From NCBI GenBank assembly GCA_023442635.1, contig JAEZYR010000110.1, positions 1 through 10,488 on the forward strand: a stretch of 10,488 nucleotides of DNA, in the 5' to 3' direction. Source of the DNA: Bacillota bacterium. Its GTDB lineage: Bacteria > Bacillota > Clostridia > Saccharofermentanales > Fastidiosipilaceae. Under the pieces are notes generated by a model. That model saw only the letters and a list, made by a program, of their open reading frames with translations, ran no database searches and was not told where the DNA came from. The translations under genes and the position numbers were made by a program. Shown here in pieces: positions 5,136 through 10,488 of the stretch (positions are counted from its first letter, which is position 1; each line of letters begins with the position of its first letter).

Positions 5136-6758
5136 TTAGCGCAAGGCATTGCCAATAGCTGGTATGACCTGTTTTTTGCGGCTCATCACACCAGGCAAGA
5201 AAAAGGAACCCTCTAGCTCCGTAAGCTCCTGATCAAAGGCCTGGCTTAAGTCTCGTAAGTTATCTTGCGTGCAAGCATAATAAAGCTCTGTGCCCTCTTC
5301 TTGGATGTCTGTAGCCATAAAAAGCATGATATCAGAGCGCCACTGATCTCTTGCATCCGCCAAAACACTTGGCATCTCCGCAAGTTTATTTTCGAGGCCA
5401 CGGAAATCCATTGCACTGATCTGACTCACGCCAATTTTGATATCGCCAAAGAAAAACTCCTTAAAGTCTAGGAACAATATGTCCCGCGTACTATGTCCAT
5501 GCAGCTGCTTAGAGAGCGAGAACATTTCTTGCGCCAAATCTGGTATTTCCACCCCTGCAATCTTGGCTAAGTAGGCGGCTGTATCGACATCTCGGGGCGT
5601 GCAGGTAGGCGATTTGAACTCCACTGTATCAGATAGAATAGCGCAGAGCATAAGGCCAGCAGCTCGCGGCGAAGGCTCGATATGCTTCTCGAAAAACATA
5701 TTGGCGATAATCGTCGACGTACAACCAACAATCTCATTTCGAACATAGATAGGTAGATCGGTCTGAATATCACCTAAGCGATGGTGATCGATAATCGCCA
5801 GCAGCTCAGCTTGCTCCAGGCCTCGCACCGACTGCGATCGTTCATTATGATCCACTAAGATGACTTTTTTTCGATTGGGTCGCAATAAGTGATAACGCGA
5901 GATCATACCTTGTACTTTGCCATCGCTGTCTAGCACAGGGTAAGAGCGATAACGCGTACTCAACATGCGTTCTTTGACATCATCCAAGTAGTCTTCTTCC
6001 CTAAAAGTGACGAGCTTTTCTGTCGTCATCGCCGTTGAAACTGGAGCTGAAACCTGTGCCCGCCGAACTGCCGTATAAAGATCCGCTTCGGTCTGCAAAA
6101 GCGCAATGTGTTGGCGATAACGTTCATCCCAAGCCTTCAACTGCTCTTTGGAGCTAGGATGCTGGCTGCACTCGATTAAGCAGGGTACTTTTTGCTGGAT
6201 GCATTGCTCAATTAAGTCAACCGAAAAATGGCTGCTGAAAACAATGGCTCCCAAAGATGGTTCTGTCCCTACGCCGTGAATTTCGAGTGGACCCGTTACC
6301 ACCTCAAAGCGTTTGCCATAGACGGTAGCCTGGAGCGCCTCTTGGAGATTTTTGAGGATGAGCGAAAGGGGCTCGCCTAGTTTGTAACCCAAGTCTGCTG
6401 CCGCGACATTGCCTGATGTAATCACACCACATAAGCGATTGTGCTCATCTACAACAGGAATACTTTTCGTGTCGGATTCCTGCATGACTTGCCAAGCTCT
6501 AGCGAGCGGCTCCGTTTGCTGCAGCTGTTGGGGGTGGTCATAGTCCACATCTCGAATTTGCGTGCGCACGTCCCGAATTTCTGGCGGACTCGACGTATTA
6601 AAGCGTTTTAATACCCAAGCGGTCTCTGGATTCAACTCCCCTCCCCGTACAGCGATAACGGGTTCTCCTTGGCGATTGTAAAATTCTTCTAGTGCCAAAG
6701 CCGAAGCGACGGAATCTGTATCGGGATGAATATGTCCACATATGTAAGTAACAGGCAT
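5136..6758 (-). CDS. ppaC: Manganese-dependent family II inorganic pyrophosphatase with CBS and DRTGG domains
   Basis: This is a 540-residue cytoplasmic enzyme that hydrolyses pyrophosphate to two phosphates. The DHH-family catalytic domain is split. The first part carries GHIHPDTDS (residues 8-16, metal ligands). After an insertion it resumes with ILVDHNE (D303), IIDHH (D324-H326) and ILSDTVEFKSP (D377). The C-terminal DHHA2 domain ends in SRKKQVIPAIG (526-536), the phosphate-binding signature. The insertion, about residues 60-296, reads as CBS, DRTGG-like, CBS. In characterised CBS-pyrophosphatases such modules bind adenine nucleotides: AMP and ADP inhibit, while ATP and diadenosine polyphosphates activate. 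Plain family II enzymes are near 310 residues, so the length fits the regulated type. ATG at 6758 is chosen because GAGGTG lies 6 bases upstream; the in-frame ATG at 6776 has no such site. It is transcribed divergently from the M20 dipeptidase. Confidence 0.96.
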   Translation of the reverse strand: MPVTYICGHIHPDTDSVASALALEEFYNRQGEPVIAVRGGELNPETAWVLKRFNTSSPPEIRDVRTQIRDVDYDHPQQLQQTEPLARAWQVMQESDTKSIPVVDEHNRLCGVITSGNVAAADLGYKLGEPLSLILKNLQEALQATVYGKRFEVVTGPLEIHGVGTEPSLGAIVFSSHFSVDLIEQCIQQKVPCLIECSQHPSSKEQLKAWDERYRQHIALLQTEADLYTAVRRAQVSAPVSTAMTTEKLVTFREEDYLDDVKERMLSTRYRSYPVLDSDGKVQGMISRYHLLRPNRKKVILVDHNERSQSVRGLEQAELLAIIDHHRLGDIQTDLPIYVRNEIVGCTSTIIANMFFEKHIEPSPRAAGLMLCAILSDTVEFKSPTCTPRDVDTAAYLAKIAGVEIPDLAQEMFSLSKQLHGHSTRDILFLDFKEFFFGDIKIGVSQISAMDFRGLENKLAEMPSVLADARDQWRSDIMLFMATDIQEEGTELYYACTQDNLRDLSQAFDQELTELEGSFFLPGVMSRKKQVIPAIGNALR

Positions 6759-6950
6759 GGTGAGCACCTCAATCATTTCAATCTGACAAGCTCTGAGTCT
6801 GCTAAGATGATTTACATTCCAAGTAGCTCACAATAGCTCGTTGGGCAGTCTTTATTCTTAATTTGGGTTATCATTCTACAACGTCAAAGAAAGATCTTGC
6901 TAGCCAATCTGCCCAAACAGCTTGGTTATGGCATTAAATGGAGGATTCAT
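6759..6950. promoter_or_regulatory. Divergent intergenic region between pyrophosphatase and M20 dipeptidase genes
   Basis: This gap must hold the promoters of both divergent genes. Ribosome binding sites are clear at each end: GAGGTG on minus at 6765-6770 and GGAGG on plus at 6940-6944. No promoter pair with good boxes and spacing stands out on either strand. An 8-base inverted repeat, TTGGGCAG (6841-6848) with CTGCCCAA (6909-6916), lies in the probable leader of the dipeptidase mRNA. Confidence 0.45.
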
Positions 6951-8291
6951 ATGTCTCACCTTACACCCAAAGAAGAACTCAAGCACTTCCTTCTGCGTCA
7001 AATCGCCATTCCCAGTGCGAAGGCCGACGCTACGCCTGGGGCACCTTTCGGGGCAGAAACGGTACATGCGCTAGAAGATTTTCTTGCCCAGGCCGAAAAA
7101 GACGGCTTTCGGACACGGCGTTTAGACGGTTACGCTGGCTATCTAGAATGGGGTCCTGAAGATGAGAACTTGCCCATCGTCGCTGCTGTCTGCCATTTGG
7201 ACGTTGTGCCTGCTGGTGACTGGGCAGATGCTTATACCCCAAAGGTCGAAGGCGACCGCATCATCGGACGAGGCAGCTCAGATGACAAAGGCCCAGCTAT
7301 CGCTTGCTATTACGCCCTCCTCGATCTAAAGCGCCAGGGTTATGAGCCTCAGTGCCGCTTGCGCCTTATTTTAGGCCTAGATGAGGAATCTGGCTCAGCC
7401 TGTATGGCCCACTACAACAAAGTAGCTGAAGCGCCCGTCGCAGCTTTTACGGCCGATGCTGAATTCCCTGTTATCCACGCCGAAAAAGGCCTCTTACAGT
7501 GCCGTCTACACTACGATGCCAAAAAGGATCCTCACGCGGCTTCGCAAGAAGCTTCAGCTGACTTAAAGCTCCTAGGCGCTACGGCTGGTACACGAGCCAA
7601 TGTCATTCCTGGACGTGCTTACTTGACCTGGGAAAAGGCTGGAGAAAAGCAGGAAGAAGAAATTTTGGGACAGCAGGGACATGCTTCAACACCAGAACTC
7701 GGCAAAAATGCTATAGCTTTGGCCATGAAGCAAGCTGCAGAACGTCTAGCTCAGGCTGGTGGAAGTCATCCCTTCGTCACCTTTTTCCAAGCCTGCTTCG
7801 ACCAGGCCTACGATGGACAGCACCTCGGTATTGCCTGTTGTGACGAAGTGTCAGGTGCGCTAACCCAGAATGTTGCCATCCTGAATCTTGATGGCGATCT
7901 TGCTGACCTGACACTCGATATGAGAATTCCCGTTACGGTTTCAATCGAGGAAATCGAGGCCAAAATTCAAGACGCGCTTAAGGCTTACGGTGTAACATAC
8001 GAGCGTTTGAGCTACAGTGCGCCGCTCTATCTCCCCAAGGACCACCCCCTGGTATCCACCTTGACTCAAGTTTTCTCAAAAGTCACTGGAAAAAATCTTG
8101 AGCCTATCGCAATCGGTGGCGGTACCTACGCCCGCTCACTCCCTAACACCGTTGCCTTTGGCCCCTTTATGCCTGGTGAGGAAGGCTTGGCACATCAGAC
8201 AGGTGAATACGTTGATCTTGAAGATCTCATGGTTGCACGCGAAGTTTTCGTCGAAGCCTTTAAGGCACTTGATCAAACCTATGCCAAGTAA
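6951..8291 (+). CDS. M20 family dipeptidase (PepV/Sapep-like)
   Basis: This is a 446-residue cytoplasmic metallopeptidase. PepV-type enzymes cleave dipeptides and some N-blocked short peptides using two metal ions. Visible motifs are CHLDVVPAGDW (ligand H82), GRGSSDDKGP (bridging D111), LDEESGS (general base E145, ligand E146), TADAEFPVIHAEKG (ligand D169) and LAHQTGEYV (ligand H415). GQQGHASTPELGKNA carries H244 in the lid domain, where PepV has its transition-state histidine. All key residues are present and the length is close to the usual 450-470. ATG at 6951 is chosen because GGAGG ends 6 bases upstream; the open frame extends 18 codons further to an ATG at 6897 without a comparable site. 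The gene stands alone on the plus strand and ends in its own terminator. PepV and Sapep subtypes cannot be separated with certainty by eye. Confidence 0.93.
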   Translation: MSHLTPKEELKHFLLRQIAIPSAKADATPGAPFGAETVHALEDFLAQAEKDGFRTRRLDGYAGYLEWGPEDENLPIVAAVCHLDVVPAGDWADAYTPKVEGDRIIGRGSSDDKGPAIACYYALLDLKRQGYEPQCRLRLILGLDEESGSACMAHYNKVAEAPVAAFTADAEFPVIHAEKGLLQCRLHYDAKKDPHAASQEASADLKLLGATAGTRANVIPGRAYLTWEKAGEKQEEEILGQQGHASTPELGKNAIALAMKQAAERLAQAGGSHPFVTFFQACFDQAYDGQHLGIACCDEVSGALTQNVAILNLDGDLADLTLDMRIPVTVSIEEIEAKIQDALKAYGVTYERLSYSAPLYLPKDHPLVSTLTQVFSKVTGKNLEPIAIGGGTYARSLPNTVAFGPFMPGEEGLAHQTGEYVDLEDLMVAREVFVEAFKALDQTYAK

Positions 8292-8317
8292 AAAAGATGG
8301 CTAAGTTCTAAGCCATC
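8289..8317 (-). terminator. Distal minus-strand terminator
   Basis: GATGGCT (8296-8302) pairs with AGCCATC (8311-8317). On the minus strand the hairpin is followed by six T residues (forward 8290-8295), which overlap the dipeptidase stop codon. It would stop minus-strand transcripts that escape the terminator at 8445-8475 before they enter the dipeptidase gene antisense. Confidence 0.7.
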
Positions 8318-8325
8318 CTGACATG

Positions 8326-8363
8326 AAGGCTCTGAGCACAAGCCGTGCCAGAGCCTTTTCTTT
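8326..8363 (+). terminator. Rho-independent terminator of the M20 dipeptidase gene
   Basis: AAGGCTCTG (8326-8334) pairs with CAGAGCCTT (8349-8357), and an inner GCAC/GTGC stem extends the hairpin past one unpaired A. The stem runs into the T-rich tail TTTTCTTT (8356-8363). It lies 34 bases after the dipeptidase stop codon. Confidence 0.88.
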
Positions 8364-8444
8364 ACGATGCCAAAGCAAGTGATAAAGTCGAGAGTAAAGC
8401 CTCTCGCATCGCATGGAATACCTTAGCTAGATTTTTGCCTATTC

Positions 8445-8475
8445 AAAAAAGGAGGAAGCTGTTTAGCTTCCTCCT
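8445..8475 (-). terminator. Rho-independent terminator of the ispH-S1 gene
   Basis: GGAGGAAGCT (8451-8460) and AGCTTCCTCC (8465-8474) form a perfect 10-bp stem with a GTTT/AAAC tetraloop. On the minus strand it is followed by six T residues. It lies 27 bases after the stop codon of the IspH-S1 gene. Confidence 0.93.
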
Positions 8476-8501
8476 CGGTCTTTGCCTAAATGGGATCAAA
8501 C

Positions 8502-10488
8502 TTAAGACTCGCTATCTTCCTCGCTGAAGAGTCCTGCTAGCGCACCAAAGGCATTGCTCGTGCTGCTGTCCTCATCCTGATAGGAAGTTGGCGTACGATC
8601 CTCTGAGCGACGATTACGGCGGCGGTTATTGCGCTCACCACGTTCGCTACGCTCAGAACGCTCGCCACGAGCAGGACGCTCAGGAGCTTCGCTGGGCTCA
8701 TAGTCTGGGTTATTGATGGGCTCCACATCGCGAATTGAGATAGAGATGCGACGAGCTTCGTTGCTCACATCCAACACGCGAGCTTCAACCTCTTGCCCCT
8801 CTTTGAGCACATCCTGCGGCTGCGTCAGGCGCTGATTGGAGATCTGCGAAATGTGGCAGAGTGCGTCCACACCAGGCGCAATCTCAACAAAGACACCAAA
8901 GTTGAACATCCGCACAACTTTGCCCTGAACAATAGAACCTACAGGGAAGCGCTCTTCGATGTTGTGGTAAGGATCATCTTCGATGCGCTTGTAGCCCAAG
9001 CTAATGCGACGACGCTCTTTGTCAAAATCTTTGACATAGACCTGAATGACATCGCCCACATTGATGACTTCAGAGGGGTGTTTGATCCGCTTCCAGCTCA
9101 ATTCAGAAATATGAACCAATCCATCCACACCGCCGATGTCGATGAAAGCACCGAAGTCGGTCAAGCTGCGAACCACACCATCATAGATATCACCGATGGC
9201 AATGTTGTCCCAGAGCTCCTCTGCCCGCTGCTTACGCTCCTTGTTGAGTAGGGCGCGACGCGAACCCGAAACACGCAGACGACGACGATCCGGATCGAAT
9301 TGCGTCACCAGGATTTCGAAGCTCTGGTTACGGTAGGGCTCTAGATCCTCAACCGTACCAATCTCCAGCTGGGTGCGATGAATATAAATATCGATTCCGC
9401 CATAGGTCGCAATCACGCCATCTTTGACGACGTTGACGACTTTAACCATCAGAGGGGTACGATTCTGATAGGCTTCCTCGACCTGGGCCTTGTACTTGAT
9501 AAAATCGACTCGAGCCTTGCTGAGGATGATCTCTTTACCCATGTCTGAATTGCGAATGGCACGCACAAAGACATCAATTTCTTCGTGATTTTCGCAAGCA
9601 GCATCCAAATCAAAATCAGGTGTGGATACAAACTCTTGGCGCGGGATCTTGCCTTCGGACTTGTCTTTGACGTCCACATAGACATACTCATCATCGTAAC
9701 GGATGACATTGCCTTTGACGGTGATACCTCTACGCAGCTCGGGAATAGAATCGACGAAATCTTCAAAATTCAGATCGACATGCTCCTGCTCGTTGCTGAC
9801 GGTTTCGTTGTTCTCACTCATTACGCGAACAACCTCCATGATTGTACTGTCCGGTGTCGATGCACCTGCACTCAGCCCTACTCGCTTATTGGCGAGAGTC
9901 CCTGCGGCCAGTAGCCCATAGACCTCATCAGCTTCTTCGATCAGATACGTCGTCCCGTTAACGGCTGCACAGACATCTCGCAGTTTCCGTGTATTGGAGC
10001 TGGAACTACTGCCGATGACGAGCATGACATCAACCCGCTCCGCCAATACTTTCGCTGCTATTTGTCGGTTTGCAGTCGCTCTGCAAATTGTATCAAAAAT
10101 CTGTAATTTAGCAAGATAACAAGAGAAAAAATCTCGAATCTGCCTATATTGTTCAAGTGAAAAAGTCGTCTGGCTCACAAGGATTGTGGGCTGCTCCAAT
10201 ACGATTTGCTTTTCAGACTTAGTCTCACCTTTTATTTCCTTCGCGGAGGCTTTTTGAATGAGATTCTGGGCTTCCTCAAAGCTGTTAATCACAATGGCCT
10301 GTCCTTGAGCTTCTCCCAATAGGCCCTCAACTTCAGGATGTCCTGGATCTCCACAAATAAGAACCTGCTTGCCTTCTTGGTAAGCTTTTGCCACCTGCTC
10401 GTGTATGCGCCTCACATAAGGACACGTGGCATCCTGGATGGCTTCTACCCTGGCTCCCAACGCTTCTGCCAGCTGCGGCGCTATGCCA
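8502..10488 (-). CDS. ispH-rpsA: Bifunctional IspH (HMBPP reductase) fused to ribosomal protein S1, 5' end missing
   Basis: The reading frame stays open to the right edge, so the start and the first part of IspH, including the first cluster cysteine, are outside the window. IspH reduces HMBPP to IPP and DMAPP with an iron-sulfur cluster, the last step of the non-mevalonate isoprenoid pathway. Numbering from the TTG codon at 10460, the motifs are DATCPYV (cluster C13), HPEVEG (H41, E43), SQTTF (96-100), DTICRAT (cluster C126), SSNTRKL (154-160) and SAGASTP (197-203). From about residue 243 come four S1 RNA-binding repeats, near 243-314, 331-400, 421-491 and 506-578. The third (FGAFIDIGGVDGLVHISELS) and fourth are the most typical. 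A low-complexity arginine/serine/glutamate tail (about 590-625) and a short acidic end follow. Fusion of IspH with S1 is known in Clostridia, where the S1 part presumably helps ribosomes bind mRNA. A terminator follows directly. Confidence 0.95.
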   Translation of the reverse strand, partial: GIAPQLAEALGARVEAIQDATCPYVRRIHEQVAKAYQEGKQVLICGDPGHPEVEGLLGEAQGQAIVINSFEEAQNLIQKASAKEIKGETKSEKQIVLEQPTILVSQTTFSLEQYRQIRDFFSCYLAKLQIFDTICRATANRQIAAKVLAERVDVMLVIGSSSSSNTRKLRDVCAAVNGTTYLIEEADEVYGLLAAGTLANKRVGLSAGASTPDSTIMEVVRVMSENNETVSNEQEHVDLNFEDFVDSIPELRRGITVKGNVIRYDDEYVYVDVKDKSEGKIPRQEFVSTPDFDLDAACENHEEIDVFVRAIRNSDMGKEIILSKARVDFIKYKAQVEEAYQNRTPLMVKVVNVVKDGVIATYGGIDIYIHRTQLEIGTVEDLEPYRNQSFEILVTQFDPDRRRLRVSGSRRALLNKERKQRAEELWDNIAIGDIYDGVVRSLTDFGAFIDIGGVDGLVHISELSWKRIKHPSEVINVGDVIQVYVKDFDKERRRISLGYKRIEDDPYHNIEERFPVGSIVQGKVVRMFNFGVFVEIAPGVDALCHISQISNQRLTQPQDVLKEGQEVEARVLDVSNEARRISISIRDVEPINNPDYEPSEAPERPARGERSERSERGERNNRRRNRRSEDRTPTSYQDEDSSTSNAFGALAGLFSEEDSES

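Noticed and set aside
5133..5150. Hairpin at the pyrophosphatase stop codon (GCCTT/AAGGC) as a terminator
   Set aside because: The stem is only 5 bp, lies within the last codons and has no T-run after it.
6860..6890. TTGACG-like -35 box for the pyrophosphatase promoter on the minus strand
   Set aside because: No -10 box occurs at an acceptable distance; the nearest A/T-rich match, TAAGAA, is 21 bases away.
8793..9251. Plus-strand open frame of 152 codons inside the IspH-S1 gene
   Set aside because: It is antisense to well-conserved S1 repeats, has no homology I recognise and no leader signals. The minus frame is clearly the coding one.
1..10488. CRISPR array, insertion sequence, prophage or defence system
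   Set aside because: I found no direct repeat array, transposase, integrase, phage gene or known defence domain. All long frames are housekeeping families.

Overview
The window looks like a chromosomal housekeeping segment from a Firmicutes bacterium, most likely from the Clostridia, with roughly half G+C. Three things point there: an IspH reductase fused to ribosomal protein S1 (a fusion typical of Clostridia), a family II pyrophosphatase carrying CBS domains, and a PepV/Sapep-like M20 dipeptidase. Strong GGAGG-type ribosome binding sites, CCA-encoding tRNA genes and classical hairpin-plus-T-run terminators agree with this. I cannot name the genus from the sequence. I see no insertion sequence, phage gene, CRISPR array or integration site.

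Layout from left to right. Bases 1-330 hold a small minus-strand tRNA operon: promoter, tRNA-Leu(UAA), initiator tRNA-Met(CAU), terminator, then a further hairpin. Bases 380-463 hold a long nested inverted repeat just after the next operon. Bases 469-4751 hold three minus-strand genes, probably one operon, transcribed in the order ZIP metal transporter, S9 serine peptidase, aldose 1-epimerase. A tRNA-Pro gene with its own promoter and terminator lies at 4953-5110. The CBS-domain pyrophosphatase follows at 5136-6758 on the minus strand. It diverges from the M20 dipeptidase at 6951-8291, the only protein gene on the plus strand. Bases 8292-8501 form a convergent terminator cluster. From 8502 to the right edge runs the minus-strand IspH-S1 gene, whose 5' end is outside the window.

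The genes do not form one dedicated pathway. They cover metal uptake, peptide breakdown, sugar anomer conversion, pyrophosphate removal, isoprenoid precursor synthesis and translation.

The most unusual content is the tRNA pair at the left end. The leucine tRNA lacks the long variable arm expected of tRNA-Leu. The initiator tRNA has an extra unpaired A in its T stem and a U-C mismatch where the third conserved initiator G-C pair should be. Yet the pair keeps a near-consensus promoter and an excellent terminator, and the tRNA-Pro in the same window is canonical. I found no convincing undescribed multi-gene system.
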